Shown piece by piece: positions 1-9,380 of a DNA stretch of 64,000 nt (position 1 is the first letter of the stretch; each line of letters opens with the position of its first letter). The stretch spans positions 62,461 through 126,460 of the forward strand of contig DEXV01000003.1 of the NCBI GenBank assembly GCA_002364325.1. Direction: 5' to 3'. This stretch comes from Gillisia sp. UBA3175 (lineage in GTDB: Bacteria > Bacteroidota > Bacteroidia > Flavobacteriales > Flavobacteriaceae). Below the pieces are notes generated by a model, which was given only the letters and a program-made list of their open reading frames with translations, was not told the DNA's origin and did no database searches. The translations under genes were made by a program, and so were the position numbers.

Positions 1-25
1 GAAGGAGAACAGCGATGCATTCTAG
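1..25 (+). CDS. C-terminal end of an upstream gene, possibly prfA (partial)
   Basis: The first bases read, in frame 2, as the short tail KENSDAF followed by TAG at 23-25, just before a good terminator. Peptide chain release factor 1 often lies directly upstream of pyrF in flavobacteria and often ends in a short acidic or polar tail, so prfA is a reasonable guess. Seven residues cannot prove it. A second frame stays open to a TAA at 37-39, so even the frame is uncertain. Confidence 0.3.
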
Positions 26-41
26 ATATTGAAATATAATT

Positions 42-66
42 TCCCGCTATTCGCGGGATTTTTTAT
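42..66 (+). terminator. Rho-independent terminator upstream of pyrF
   Basis: The 6-bp stem TCCCGC/GCGGGA encloses a 5-nt loop and is followed by a T-rich tract. It ends transcription of the gene cut by the window edge and separates it from pyrF. Confidence 0.8.
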
Positions 67-103
67 TTAGTTAATTTAGCAATTACTATCTAACTTATTC
101 TTT

Positions 104-928
104 ATGAACACTCAGAATCTTATAGCGCAAATTCGAAAGAAAAATTCTTTTTTATGTATCGGCCTAGATACAGATATGGAAAAGATCCCCACTTATTTAC
201 TTTCAGAAGAAGACCCAATTTTCACTTTCAATAAGGCTATTATAGATGCTACTCATCAATTCGCAGTAGCCTATAAACCAAATTTTGCGTTTTACGAAGC
301 ACATGGACGTAAAGGATGGAAATCCTTGTATAAGACCATAGAGTATCTTAATAAAACTTATCCAGAGATATTCACTATTGCCGATGCTAAACGAGGTGAT
401 ATAGGAAATACGTCCAGCATGTATGCCAAGGCTTATTTTCAAGAGATGGCATTCGATTCGGTAACCGTAGCTCCATATATGGGTAAAGATTCTGTGGAGC
501 CATTTTTGGCTTTCCGTAATAAACACGCAATTCTTTTAGCTTTAACTTCTAATGAAGGCGCCTTCGATTTTCAAACTACTAATTGTGGTAACACAGAATT
601 ATACAAAAAAGTCTTAGAAACGTCTAAGACTTATGAAAATTCTGAGCGGTTAATGTATGTTGTTGGTGCAACTAAAGCAGAATATTTTGAAGAAATAAGA
701 AAGATCGTACCAGATAGTTTTCTTTTGGTTCCTGGAGTTGGGGCACAAGGCGGAAGTTTAGAGGAAGTTTGTAAATATGGAATGAATAAAGATATTGGTT
801 TATTGGTGAATTCTTCCAGAGCCATTATTTATGCTTCCTCCAGCTCTAATTTTGCTGAAATCGCTGCTGCTAAAGCAGAATCTATGCAGCGAGAAATGGC
901 ACTACAAATAGCTAAATTTAATTCATAA
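104..928 (+). CDS. pyrF: Orotidine 5'-phosphate decarboxylase
   Basis: This enzyme decarboxylates OMP to UMP in the last step of de novo pyrimidine synthesis, in the cytoplasm. At 274 residues it fits the longer type-2 OMP decarboxylase subfamily. The N-terminal substrate Asp lies in CIGLDTD. The catalytic Lys/Asp signature is [10 protein letters not shown] near residues 93-102, and the phosphate-binding segment is [10 protein letters not shown] near residue 208. The start is an ATG shortly after the upstream terminator. The BtuF-like gene follows after only 17 bp, so the two are probably co-transcribed although no pathway link is apparent. Confidence 0.96.
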   Translation: MNTQNLIAQIRKKNSFLCIGLDTDMEKIPTYLLSEEDPIFTFNKAIIDATHQFAVAYKPNFAFYEAHGRKGWKSLYKTIEYLNKTYPEIFTIADAKRGDIGNTSSMYAKAYFQEMAFDSVTVAPYMGKDSVEPFLAFRNKHAILLALTSNEGAFDFQTTNCGNTELYKKVLETSKTYENSERLMYVVGATKAEYFEEIRKIVPDSFLLVPGVGAQGGSLEEVCKYGMNKDIGLLVNSSRAIIYASSSSNFAEIAAAKAESMQREMALQIAKFNS

Positions 929-945
929 GAAATTAATTTAAGGGA

Positions 946-1743
946 ATGGAGTTTACAGATCAAATAGGAAGAAAAATAAATATTTCTAAACCTGTTAAAA
1001 GGATCGTGTCTCTAGTCCCAAGTTTAAGTGAACTCGTTGTTTATTTAGGACTGGAGGAGGAATTGGTAGGTGTTACTAAGTTTTGTATTCATCCAAGCAC
1101 TCTTAAAACATCTAAAACTATAGTAGGCGGAACTAAAAAAGTGCATCTCCAAAAGATTCTTGATCTAAAACCAGATATAATACTCTGTAATAAGGAAGAG
1201 AACACCTTAGAAATGGTGCGGGAATTAGAAAAGATCGCAGCAGTTCATGTCTCAAATGTCATATCATTTCAAGATTCACAAGCACTAATACATAGCTATG
1301 GAGAGATATTTAATTGCCATACTGCTGTTGAAAAGCTAAATTTAGGTTTAACAGAAAAGTATGAAGATTTTCAATCTAATATTTCTAAAACAAATCAAAA
1401 GGTTGGTTATTTTATATGGAGAGAACCTTGGATGGTAGTAGGTGCAGATACCTTCATTAATTCAATGCTGGAATTGAATAACTGGGATAATAGCTTTAAA
1501 AATTATAACGGAAGATATCCTGAGATAAAAATTAATAATTTAATGGAATTGGATCTTGATCTAATTTTGTTGTCTTCAGAACCCTTTCCCTTCAAACAAA
1601 AGCATATTGAGGAAATAAGAAACTATACCAAAGCGCGTATAGAAATTGTAGATGGTGAATTCTTTAGTTGGTATGGATCTAGAAGCTTAATCGCATTCGA
1701 TTATTTTAAAAAATTTAGGGATCACTTATCAATTTCTTTATAA
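946..1743 (+). CDS. BtuF-like ABC transporter substrate-binding protein
   Basis: This is a helical-backbone metal/cobalamin receptor of the BtuF/FepB family, 265 residues. The N-terminal half carries the family hallmark RIVSLVPSLSELVVYLGLE and the PDIILCNKEEN segment. An aromatic cluster (WREPWMVVG) lies near residue 160, as in cobalamin-binding members. No signal peptide or lipobox is visible, although periplasmic binding proteins normally have one. Many Bacteroidota BtuF-like proteins share this lack, so the protein may be cytoplasmic or exported by another route. An AGGGA ribosome-binding-like motif precedes the ATG. No permease or ATPase gene is adjacent. Cobalamin as ligand is inferred; a siderophore or other metal complex is possible. 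Confidence 0.8.
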   Translation: MEFTDQIGRKINISKPVKRIVSLVPSLSELVVYLGLEEELVGVTKFCIHPSTLKTSKTIVGGTKKVHLQKILDLKPDIILCNKEENTLEMVRELEKIAAVHVSNVISFQDSQALIHSYGEIFNCHTAVEKLNLGLTEKYEDFQSNISKTNQKVGYFIWREPWMVVGADTFINSMLELNNWDNSFKNYNGRYPEIKINNLMELDLDLILLSSEPFPFKQKHIEEIRNYTKARIEIVDGEFFSWYGSRSLIAFDYFKKFRDHLSISL

Positions 1744-1907
1744 TTCATCCTTCTTAATTGTGCCAGTATTTTTCTTGCCCTAGCATTTATCTTATCACTT
1801 TTCTCTTTATTGATCAATGCGATCTTAAAAGATCTGTACATCAACTCTGTGTATTTTTGGCAAAGGCGCTCTTCTTCGGACTTAAATAGGGATATGTCAA
1901 TCATCAT
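1722..1907 (-). CDS. Small conserved protein, Lacal_2735-like
   Basis: This 61-residue, highly charged, predicted all-helical protein has no signal peptide or membrane segment. The pattern (an LFKSEEE start, then a helix rich in Lys/Tyr, then NKEKSDKINARARKILAQL) resembles the short Lacal_2735 family found in flavobacteria, whose function is unknown. Its 3' end overlaps the convergent btuF-like gene by about 22 bp. Two adjacent ATG codons occur at the start; the first is taken. Confidence 0.65.
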   Translation of the reverse strand: MMIDISLFKSEEERLCQKYTELMYRSFKIALINKEKSDKINARARKILAQLRRMNYKEIDK

Positions 1908-2015
1908 TCAATCAGCATTTTTAATTAGGCAAATGTAATTGATGCTATATTAAATTTTATTAAGCTGAGGTTAAAGTAATTGTAAAAAATAATTAACAAA
2001 AAGAAATTTAAAATT

Positions 2016-2720
2016 TTAATCCTGTAGCCCAAACACTCTTCTCAAAAGGTCTGTACTCCTTGCAGCAAAATTACTTCTAATATCTTTTTCTTCAATGGCG
2101 ATCATTGTGAATACTCCATCCAATGCTTGCTTTGTAACATAATCTGGAAGATCTGGGTTAACTTTATTAGTAAGAGGAAGGGAATTATACTTATTAATTA
2201 TACTACTCCAAACTTCTGTTGCACCTACCTTTTTTAATGAATTGGTAATTACAGGATTAAATTTAGAATACAATTGTGTTTCTGTTTTCTGATTTAAATA
2301 AGCAGTAGCTGCAGTATTATTGCCTAATAATATATTTCTAGCGTCGGTAAAAGTGATCTCTTTTACTGCAGTTACAAAAATAGGAGTCGCTTCCTTTACT
2401 GCATCTTCCGCAGCTCTATTCAATACTTTTAATCCTTCATCTGCTAAAGAGCTTAATCCTACATCTCTTAAAGTCTTGTCTACTTTCTGAAGTTCTGGAG
2501 GTAGAATAATTTTAACTAATTCATTTTTTAAAAAACCGTCCTCTTTAGTTAGCTTGGTAACTTGCTTATCTATTCCAAAATCCAAAGCTTGTCTTAATCC
2601 AGAGGCAATTTCCACGTTAGTTACTCCATATTCTCCACCGGGAAGTTGAGTCGCAATTCCCTGTAGTTCTGCGCAGCCAAAGAAGAAAGGGATGAGTAAA
2701 AGTATGTATAATTTTTTCAT
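2016..2720 (-). CDS. DUF4197 lipoprotein
   Basis: The N-terminus MKKLYILLLIPFFFGC is a lipoprotein signal peptide with a lipobox cysteine at residue 16, so this 234-residue protein is probably anchored in the periplasmic leaflet or outer membrane. The rest matches the DUF4197 pattern: GLRQALDFGIDKQVTKL, then a helical body, then the C-terminal block YVTKQALDGVFTMIAIEEKDIRSN with Arg-rich end LLRRVFG. Function is unknown in all members. It is a single gene, divergent from icmF and separated from it by a long gene-poor region. Confidence 0.85.
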   Translation of the reverse strand: MKKLYILLLIPFFFGCAELQGIATQLPGGEYGVTNVEIASGLRQALDFGIDKQVTKLTKEDGFLKNELVKIILPPELQKVDKTLRDVGLSSLADEGLKVLNRAAEDAVKEATPIFVTAVKEITFTDARNILLGNNTAATAYLNQKTETQLYSKFNPVITNSLKKVGATEVWSSIINKYNSLPLTNKVNPDLPDYVTKQALDGVFTMIAIEEKDIRSNFAARSTDLLRRVFGLQD

Positions 2721-3600
2721 GTTGAATATTGCTTAGGGTGTTGAATTTTTAAAAGTATCAATTAATGTTCCAATTTAAGTATTGAACAATGTTATAGTTA
2801 TATTAAAACAATCGATTGTGATTATGATATACGAATTCTTATCTTTATAAGAGTAAGAAGTTGGGATGGTTAAGTGTAGTCTCAATTTCTTAATGATGGA
2901 TCTTAAAAATACGATGATTTTATTCATATACAGAATCGGGATCCAGAAACCTATATGACATCTCCAAAAATGATGTGGGATCTCGGGTCCCTACGCCGGT
3001 AATCGTTGCATCAAGTCGCCAATTTAAATGGTGACAGGGGTACACCTTATATTGTTGGGTGTTATACATGAAATGGTTATGGATCCCAAACTTATTATTT
3101 AACAATAACAATGGTGGACATAGTCTATTTTAAATTTAATAATTAAATTAAAAAAGGATGTAAAGAATTTTTGATATACGGAAGACAATAAAATGCGTTA
3201 TTTAGATTTATATGTTTCCCAATGTGGTCTTATAAAGAATCGCTAAAATTTGAATTTTCTTAAAGAAGAATTTTAAATCTCCTTGTTATCCCTTCCTTTT
3301 TATGAAAGAAAACTTTAATTATCGACACAATAAATAGTGTAATTAAAGTTGGATATATAAACTTATAATTATGCCACTAATTTAGAAATGATTAAACGCT
3401 GGATGCTGATGTAGCTAATGTTGTAGGAACTCAAGAAGATAAAAACATATAAGCGATATTAATTAAAATTATGGACAAAAATCGAGCGTCTCTTTTATAA
3501 GAGGCGCTCTTTTATTTTTAAGAATTCCGTATAAATGGTTCTAATAAGGTAAATTCTTTATGAATTTAGTAAATTGCAGCTCCAAAAATTTAGAATAACA
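2721..3600. other. Gene-poor intergenic region with possible coding remnant
   Basis: This is about 880 bp with no convincing intact gene. A 63-codon minus-strand frame at 2920-3111 has no recognisable features and is treated as chance. Near 3370-3452 two short plus-strand frames can be joined by one frameshift: YATNLEMIK, then TLDADVANVVGTQEDKNI ending in TAA at about 3452. They are followed within 40 bp by a strong terminator. This could be the 3' remnant of a decayed gene or a small untranslated RNA. Nothing else is seen. Confidence 0.4.
3484..3519 (+). terminator. Rho-independent terminator without an obvious upstream gene
   Basis: The 9-bp stem GAGCGTCTC/GAGGCGCTC (one G-T pair) has an 8-nt loop and is followed by TTTTATTTTT. 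It lies upstream of icmF on the plus strand although no intact plus-strand gene precedes it, so it probably serves a remnant gene or small RNA in 3121-3483. Confidence 0.75.
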
Positions 3601-6600
3601 ATGCAAGATCAAACGCCATATATCCCTACGAATAAAGTAAGAATAGTAACAGCAGCCTCCCTTTTTGACGGGCATGACGCCGCAATTAACATAATGCGCC
3701 GCATCATTCAATCTACCGGAGTAGAGGTGATTCACTTAGGACACGACCGTAGTGTAGAAGAGGTAGTGAATTGTGCAATTCAGGAAGATGCCAATGCAAT
3801 TGCTTTAACCTCTTACCAAGGAGGGCATAATGAGTATTTTAAATATATGTACGATCTGCTTAAGGAAAAAGGAGCAGAGCATATCAAGATCTTTGGTGGT
3901 GGAGGTGGAGTGATCCTTCCTTCAGAGATCAAAGAACTTATGGATTATGGAATTACGCGTATCTATGCTCCAGATGATGGAAGAGAAATGGGATTGCAAG
4001 GAATGATCAACGATCTTGTTAAAACTGCAGACACCCCAACTCCTGATTTAGAAAAAGCAGATAAAACACAAAAGCTTCTAGAGGAGAAAGATATAAATAC
4101 CATTGCAAGATTGATCTCTTTAGCTGAAAATAGGCATGAGGATTTTGAGAAAGCATTTGGAAAAATTGAAGTTAACGGAAAGAAAACTCCGGTTCTTGGA
4201 ATTACAGGAACGGGTGGATCTGGAAAATCTTCTTTAGTAGATGAATTGGTTAGGAGATTTTTGATCGACTTCCCTGAAAAGACCATCGGAATTATATCTG
4301 TAGATCCTTCAAAGCGTAAAACAGGTGGCGCATTGTTAGGAGATAGAATTAGAATGAATGCTATTAATAATGAACGCGTTTATATGCGTTCCTTAGCTAC
4401 TCGTCAGTCTAACTTAGCTTTGTCCAAATATGTTTCTGAAGCGGTGGAAGTACTAAAATCAGCCAATTTCGATCTTATAATTTTGGAAACATCAGGAATT
4501 GGACAATCTGATACCGAGATCCTGGAACATTCTGATGCTTCTTTATACGTAATGACACCAGAGTTTGGAGCAGCTACTCAGTTAGAAAAGATCGATATGT
4601 TGGATTTTGCAGATCTGGTAGCAATAAATAAATTTGACAAACGAGGAGCTTTAGATGCACTTCGTGATGTTAAAAAACAATATCAGCGTAATCATGGCTT
4701 ATGGCATGACGATCCTGAAACACTTCCTGTTTATGGAACTATTGCATCCCAGTTTAACGATCCGGGAATGAATACCCTTTATAGAAAGTTGATGAATAAA
4801 GTTGAAGAAAAAACGGAAGCCGATTTATCTTCCACTTTTCATATCAACGAAGACAAGAGTGAAAAGATCTATGTGATTCCACCAAGCAGGGTGAGATACC
4901 TTTCTGAAATTTCTGAAAATAACCGGAAATATGATGAGACAGCAAACACGCAACAAGAAGTAGCACAAAAACTTTATGGAATATATAAAACAATAGCTTC
5001 AGTAACGGATGTCCCTTCGAGCGAAGTCGAGAAGTCTTATTTAGATAAGCATGGAGTAGATTCTGATGCGATTCTGAAACAAGTTCAGAATGACGAGAAA
5101 AAAGATTTCTTAAAACTTCTTATTGCTGAATTTGATAGAGTAAAAATGGATCTTGATCCGTACAACTGGGAGATCATCACCGGTTGGGATGAAAAAACGA
5201 ATAAATATAAAGAGCCGATTTATTCTTTTAAAGTAAGAGACAAAGAAATACGAATAGAAACACATACCGAATCCTTATCACATACTCAAATTCCGAAGAT
5301 CTCTTTACCTAAATATCAAGCTTGGGGAGATATCTTAAAATGGTGTTTGCAAGAAAATGTTCCGGGAGAGTTTCCATACACTGCAGGCTTATACCCTTTC
5401 AAAAGAGCGGGAGAAGATCCTTCTAGGATGTTTGCAGGAGAAGGTGGACCGGAGAGAACAAATAGACGTTTTCATTATGTGAGTGCAGGTTTGCCTGCAA
5501 AAAGACTTTCTACAGCCTTCGATTCTGTTACACTTTATGGAAACGATCCAGACTTAAGACCAGATATTTATGGAAAGATTGGTAATGCTGGGGTCTCCAT
5601 TTGTTGCTTGGACGATGCTAAGAAATTATATTCAGGTTTCGATCTGGCAGATGCAATGACTTCTGTGAGTATGACTATTAATGGTCCTGCTCCAATGTTA
5701 TTAGGTTTCTTCATGAATGCCGCTATAGATCAGCAATGTGAAAAATATATTATAGAACATGATCTTCAGAAAGAAGTAGAAGAGAAGATCAAAAAAATAT
5801 ACAAGGATAAAAAAATAGATCGCCCAGCATATCAAGGTTCGCTTCCGGAAGGAAATAATGGCTTGGGATTAATGTTGTTAGGAGTAACAGGGGATCTTGT
5901 GCTTCCAGTAGATGTTTACGCTAAGATCAAAAAAGAAACTTTGAATACGGTTCGTGGAACTGTTCAGGCAGATATTTTGAAAGAAGATCAGGCGCAAAAC
6001 ACCTGTATCTTTTCTACCGAATACGCGCTGAGATTGATGGGGGATGTTCAGGAATATTTCATTGAAAAACAAGTAAGGAACTTTTATTCGGTTTCAATTT
6101 CTGGATATCATATTGCTGAAGCAGGAGCAAACCCTGTTACGCAATTGGCATTAACCTTGGCTAACGGATTTACTTATGTAGAATATTATTTGAGCCGTGG
6201 GATGGATATCAATAAATTCGGACCAAACTTATCCTTCTTTTTCTCAAACGGAGTAGATCCGGAATATGCAGTTATTGGGAGAGTTGCAAGAAAGATTTGG
6301 GCAAAAGCTTTAAAATATAAATACGGAGCCAATCCAAGAGCTCAGATGTTGAAATATCATATTCAGACCTCTGGTCGTTCTTTACATGCACAGGAAATAG
6401 ATTTCAACGACATTAGAACTACGCTTCAAGCACTATATGCTATTTATGATAATTGTAATTCCTTACACACCAATGCTTATGATGAAGCTATTACAACGCC
6501 TACAGAGGCTTCAGTAAGAAGAGCAATGGCTATTCAATTGATCATCAACAAAGAATTAGGTCTTACTAAAAACGAGAACCCAATTCAAGGAGCTTTCATT

Positions 6601-7053
6601 ATAGAAGAGTTAACAGATCTTGTGGAAGAAGCGGTGCTTTTAGAATTCGACAGAATTACAGAAAGAGGAGGAGTTCTTGGAGCGATGGAAACTATGTACC
6701 AACGCAGTAAGATCCAGGAAGAAAGCTTGTATTACGAGACTTTGAAGCATAACGGGGAATTCCCAATTATTGGAGTGAATACCTTTTTAAGTTCAACCGG
6801 TTCTCCAACGGTAACACCGGGAGAAGTTATTAGAGCTACGGAAGAAGAAAAGCAATACCAGATCACTACCCTGAAAAACCTTCATAAAGCCTTTGGAGAA
6901 GAATCTTTAAAAGCTTTGGAGCTGATCCAGGAAGCCGCTATTAAGAACGAGAATTTATTCGAAGTTTTAATGGATGCTACCAAAGTATGTTCTCTAGGTC
7001 AGATCACTTCAGCAATGTTTGAAGTAGGCGGGCAGTACAGAAGAAACATGTAA
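3601..7053 (+). CDS. icmF: Fused isobutyryl-CoA mutase IcmF (B12 domain, GTPase and mutase)
   Basis: This adenosylcobalamin-dependent acyl-CoA mutase interconverts isobutyryl- and n-butyryl-CoA and carries its own G-protein chaperone. From the ATG at 3601 it is 1150 residues. Order: B12-binding domain (residues ~12-140, base-off motif FDGHDAAIN), MeaB-like GTPase (Walker [10 protein letters not shown] near 204), a linker, then the TIM-barrel substrate domain with [21 protein letters not shown] and [13 protein letters not shown] near 595-625, typical of IcmF. An upstream in-frame TTG at 3574 is less likely. The linker near residues 470-498 is encoded by an intergenic-type repeat (separate entry). 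MeaB and a cobalamin adenosyltransferase are encoded elsewhere in the window. Substrate preference within the family is inferred. Confidence 0.92.
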   Translation: MQDQTPYIPTNKVRIVTAASLFDGHDAAINIMRRIIQSTGVEVIHLGHDRSVEEVVNCAIQEDANAIALTSYQGGHNEYFKYMYDLLKEKGAEHIKIFGGGGGVILPSEIKELMDYGITRIYAPDDGREMGLQGMINDLVKTADTPTPDLEKADKTQKLLEEKDINTIARLISLAENRHEDFEKAFGKIEVNGKKTPVLGITGTGGSGKSSLVDELVRRFLIDFPEKTIGIISVDPSKRKTGGALLGDRIRMNAINNERVYMRSLATRQSNLALSKYVSEAVEVLKSANFDLIILETSGIGQSDTEILEHSDASLYVMTPEFGAATQLEKIDMLDFADLVAINKFDKRGALDALRDVKKQYQRNHGLWHDDPETLPVYGTIASQFNDPGMNTLYRKLMNKVEEKTEADLSSTFHINEDKSEKIYVIPPSRVRYLSEISENNRKYDETANTQQEVAQKLYGIYKTIASVTDVPSSEVEKSYLDKHGVDSDAILKQVQNDEKKDFLKLLIAEFDRVKMDLDPYNWEIITGWDEKTNKYKEPIYSFKVRDKEIRIETHTESLSHTQIPKISLPKYQAWGDILKWCLQENVPGEFPYTAGLYPFKRAGEDPSRMFAGEGGPERTNRRFHYVSAGLPAKRLSTAFDSVTLYGNDPDLRPDIYGKIGNAGVSICCLDDAKKLYSGFDLADAMTSVSMTINGPAPMLLGFFMNAAIDQQCEKYIIEHDLQKEVEEKIKKIYKDKKIDRPAYQGSLPEGNNGLGLMLLGVTGDLVLPVDVYAKIKKETLNTVRGTVQADILKEDQAQNTCIFSTEYALRLMGDVQEYFIEKQVRNFYSVSISGYHIAEAGANPVTQLALTLANGFTYVEYYLSRGMDINKFGPNLSFFFSNGVDPEYAVIGRVARKIWAKALKYKYGANPRAQMLKYHIQTSGRSLHAQEIDFNDIRTTLQALYAIYDNCNSLHTNAYDEAITTPTEASVRRAMAIQLIINKELGLTKNENPIQGAFIIEELTDLVEEAVLLEFDRITERGGVLGAMETMYQRSKIQEESLYYETLKHNGEFPIIGVNTFLSSTGSPTVTPGEVIRATEEEKQYQITTLKNLHKAFGEESLKALELIQEAAIKNENLFEVLMDATKVCSLGQITSAMFEVGGQYRRNM
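5011..5094 (+). repeat. Dispersed repeat embedded in frame in icmF
   Basis: Within icmF the stretch GTCCCTTCGAGCG...TCGAGAAGTC (5011-5036) matches the outer arms of the intergenic repeats at 50.7-51.7 kb. A second piece (5070-5094) contains the inverted repeat TTCTGAA/TTCAGAA and the word TTCAGAATGAC seen in the same intergenic arrays. The frame stays open through both, encoding about 28 residues ([11 protein letters not shown] ... ILKQVQNDE) in the linker between GTPase and mutase domains. The matches are seen directly; insertion by a mobile or spreading repeat is inferred. Confidence 0.75.
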
Positions 7054-7091
7054 GCAGAGAGCCGCATTTTCAAAATTTATTTTGAAATGCG

Positions 7092-7349
7092 TGCGAATCG
7101 CTTATCCCGATGAGCGTAGCGATATCGGGATTTTTATCAGCAGAATTAAGTGAGTAAAGAGTATGCGAATCGCTTATCCCGATAAGCAGAGCGATATCGG
7201 GATTTTTATCAGCAGAATTAATTTAGTAAAGAGTGTGCGAATCGCTTATCCCGATGAGCTCAGCGATATCGGGATTTATATCAGGAGAATTAAGGGAGTA
7301 AAGAGTATGCGAATCGCTTATCCCGATAAGCAGAGCGATATCGGGATCC
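7092..7349. repeat. Four tandem 72-bp repeats after icmF
   Basis: Copies begin at 7092, 7164, 7236 and 7308, with an exact 72-bp period; the fourth is cut after about 42 bp. Each carries the arms TTATCCCGAT and GATATCGGGA, which can form a hairpin. Copies differ at a few bases, mainly in the loop (GAGCGTA, AAGCAGA, GAGCTCA). Because 72 is divisible by 3 an 84-codon frame stays open across copies 2-4 with a 24-residue repeat; I treat it as a by-product. The block fills most of the gap between icmF and the convergent gene at 7506. Confidence 0.9.
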
Positions 7350-7424
7350 TTTTAATTTCAAATTTAATAGTTAAGATTGCATTAGTCGATTATCCAAATG
7401 GAAAAAACCCTCATTAAATAAGCA

Positions 7425-7452
7425 TAAAAAAAACCAACTCTATAAGAGTTGG
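7425..7452 (-). terminator. Terminator of the minus-strand gene at 7506-7901
   Basis: The 7-bp stem CCAACTC/GAGTTGG with a 5-nt loop is flanked on the left by a run of nine A, which reads as a U tract on the minus strand. Confidence 0.75.
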
Positions 7453-7505
7453 TCCTTTCAAGTTAGGGTAATTTTAATTTTAAAGGGGATATTCTTAATC
7501 AAAAG

Positions 7506-7901
7506 TTATAAGGTGAGTTTCCAGGTGCGTTGTAATTTCCTGAATTTCTTAAGTTCGAATCTTAAGATTCTTAAAAATTCTCTTCCATTGCTGTTCGAAG
7601 ATTCTAAACGCTCACAGTTCTTATAAAGCTTGTTTGTAAGTCGAGTAACTGAAGCTACATATTTATGCTTTTCCTCTGCAAATGGCTCGCTTTCTGCTCT
7701 TAAAATATTTGGAACTAAAGAAATAGATTGCTGAATAATGTCTCCGGTAAAATAGATACATTTATCTTCAGATCCATTAGCTTGTAAACCAGATAGATCC
7801 TGAATTAGATAATTGGAAATGTGTCTTGAAATATGCAGAATCTCTATCGCTTTGCGATAAACAGGGGAATAATTAAATTCTGTTCCAGACATAGTACTCA
7901 T
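7506..7901 (-). CDS. Hypothetical helical protein
   Basis: This 131-residue soluble protein is predicted mostly alpha-helical and has no signal peptide or membrane segment. The N-terminal part (SPVYRKAIEILHISRHISNYLI) and the basic C-terminal helix (FLRILRFELKKFRKLQRTWKL) recall small four-helix-bundle proteins, but I do not recognise a named family. It has its own terminator and stands alone. It is divergent from the Lrp-type regulator about 130 bp away, which may control it; that is only a positional hint. Confidence 0.7.
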   Translation of the reverse strand: MSTMSGTEFNYSPVYRKAIEILHISRHISNYLIQDLSGLQANGSEDKCIYFTGDIIQQSISLVPNILRAESEPFAEEKHKYVASVTRLTNKLYKNCERLESSNSNGREFLRILRFELKKFRKLQRTWKLTL

Positions 7902-8029
7902 AGTTCAACAAATTTCTTCAACTTTCATAAAATTAGTGAGATATCTACAAACCGTTCTTTCGATTTTAAAGTAAAACATTAACTTAGCTTTAAAATAATT
8001 CCATTTTTTAGTTAAAAAATTTAAATACT

Positions 8030-8470
8030 ATGATAGATGTTATTAGTTGGCAAATTCTGGATTGCCTTCAGAAAAATGCCAGACAATCTTTTGCTGAAAT
8101 TGGAAGAAAAGTTGGACTTACATCTCCGGCGGTTGCAGAACGTGTAAAAAAAATGGAAGATAGCGGAATAATAAAGGGTTACAAAGCTCAGGTTTCTTAT
8201 CATAAAACAGGACATCAGCTAAAAGCGGTGATCACTCTTCGCGCATTTATGGGAAGATTGAAGCCCTTTTTGGAAAAAGTAAAAGAATTTAAAGAAGTGA
8301 TAAACTGCTATAGAATAACAGGAAATGAGAATATCATTATGGAAGTGGTACTATACGACCAATCTCACCTTGAAGAATTTATAGATAAATTAATCACCTA
8401 TGGTGAAACTAAAACTCATATCATTCTGTCCAATGTGATAGAACAAGGTCCTGTAAAAAGAAGAGGTTAG
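8030..8470 (+). CDS. Lrp/AsnC family transcriptional regulator
   Basis: This is a 146-residue feast/famine regulator. The N-terminal winged helix-turn-helix covers residues ~5-60 (FAEIGRKVGLTSPAVAERVKKMEDSGIIKGY, split here by function: recognition helix SPAVAERVKKME). The C-terminal RAM effector domain follows, with the motif ITGNENIIMEV near residue 105, where amino-acid effectors bind. Members form octamers and control amino-acid metabolism. The target is unknown; the divergent gene at 7506-7901 and the 3'-facing methyltransferase 1 bp away are neighbours only. Confidence 0.92.
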   Translation: MIDVISWQILDCLQKNARQSFAEIGRKVGLTSPAVAERVKKMEDSGIIKGYKAQVSYHKTGHQLKAVITLRAFMGRLKPFLEKVKEFKEVINCYRITGNENIIMEVVLYDQSHLEEFIDKLITYGETKTHIILSNVIEQGPVKRRG

Positions 8471-8471
8471 A

Positions 8472-9380
8472 TTATTTTGTCCCGCTAACAAGATACATAA
8501 GTGAACCACCTGCAGCATGATATTGCTCACGCTGTAATGCTCCCATTACATGATCATCTTTTCTAGCGTATTTTTCCTGATATTCAAAATAAAAGGCCAT
8601 GAACTGCTCTCCTGCCGCACTAAAGAAATCGATGTCTTTTTGAGTATTAGATTTCCAAGAACTCCCCGTCATCCATTGTTTTAAAGTAGCAACTTGTTCT
8701 TTGGTGCTATAGGGAGGATACATTGCAATTGCTTTATCAGATAAACGTACCTCAATATTATTCATAGCTGCCATAGCAAACATTCCCGGCAAAAGATCTC
8801 CTAAAGAATTATCTCCCTGACCCATATTTTTTTTACCTTTTTCTATGATCAACCTGTATTTGATATGATCTAAAGTTTCTTCAATAGAATCGTTTTTAGT
8901 AAGCGAGGTTTTTGTGAGGCTTTGAATAATGTTGTTTGGCTCTACACACAAAAGCGTTCCTCCCGGTTTCAGCACTCGCTTCATTTCTTCCAGAGCCATC
9001 TGAGGTTTGGGGACATGAATAAGTACAGTTTGGCAGGTTACCAGATCGAATTGATCATCTTCGAAAGGCAGTTGTTGTGCATTGCCTTTTGTTAAGGTGA
9101 AAGAATTTTGAGTGGTTTCAAAAATGGCTTCTAATTCTTCATTTCTGGAATACCAACGTTTGTCACTATCTACCGCGGTAATTTTTGCAAGTGGAGAAAG
9201 AAAGGGCGTCAGGATCCTAGTCCAGTGCCCTTGTCCGCAGCCTACATCCAACATGGATGTATGCTTGAATAATTCTAACCGTTTTGCTGTGAGCTCTATA
9301 AACGAAGGATTCCACCAAAAATCTCGGTAGTCTCCAAAGTAACTTTCAGAATGGCCTTTATTTTCTTTTTGATCGTCCAA
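8472..9380 (-). CDS. Class I SAM-dependent methyltransferase
   Basis: This is a Rossmann-fold methyltransferase with motif I LDVGCGQGHWTRIL, acidic motif II ITAVDSD, the LPFEDDQFDLVTCQTVLIHV block and the post-motif MKRVLKPGGTLLCVEP. It resembles UbiE/COQ5-like enzymes in layout, but the substrate cannot be read from sequence. The reading frame is open back to 9512, inside the 3' end of the helicase gene. A TTG at 9380 is the only start that keeps the overlap with the helicase stop small (about 23 bp) and gives 302 residues beginning DDQKENKGHSESYF. The Lys-rich stretch upstream is read from the helicase tail and is probably not translated. Co-transcription with the helicase is likely. Confidence 0.8.
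   Translation of the reverse strand: MDDQKENKGHSESYFGDYRDFWWNPSFIELTAKRLELFKHTSMLDVGCGQGHWTRILTPFLSPLAKITAVDSDKRWYSRNEELEAIFETTQNSFTLTKGNAQQLPFEDDQFDLVTCQTVLIHVPKPQMALEEMKRVLKPGGTLLCVEPNNIIQSLTKTSLTKNDSIEETLDHIKYRLIIEKGKKNMGQGDNSLGDLLPGMFAMAAMNNIEVRLSDKAIAMYPPYSTKEQVATLKQWMTGSSWKSNTQKDIDFFSAAGEQFMAFYFEYQEKYARKDDHVMGALQREQYHAAGGSLMYLVSGTK

Noticed and set aside
203..526. 107-codon frame opposite pyrF
   Set aside because: Antisense shadow of a clear enzyme gene with no features of its own.
2920..3111. 63-codon minus-strand frame in the gap before icmF
   Set aside because: No signal, domain or composition like the genes around it, and no promoter or terminator fits it.
3520..3600. Cobalamin riboswitch upstream of icmF
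   Set aside because: No B12-box-like sequence or multi-helix layout was seen in this short leader. icmF is also not usually controlled this way.
7163..7417. 84-codon frame encoding 24-residue repeats
   Set aside because: It exists because the tandem DNA repeat is 72 bp, a multiple of three. Copy 1 has a stop in the same frame, and no start signal is visible.
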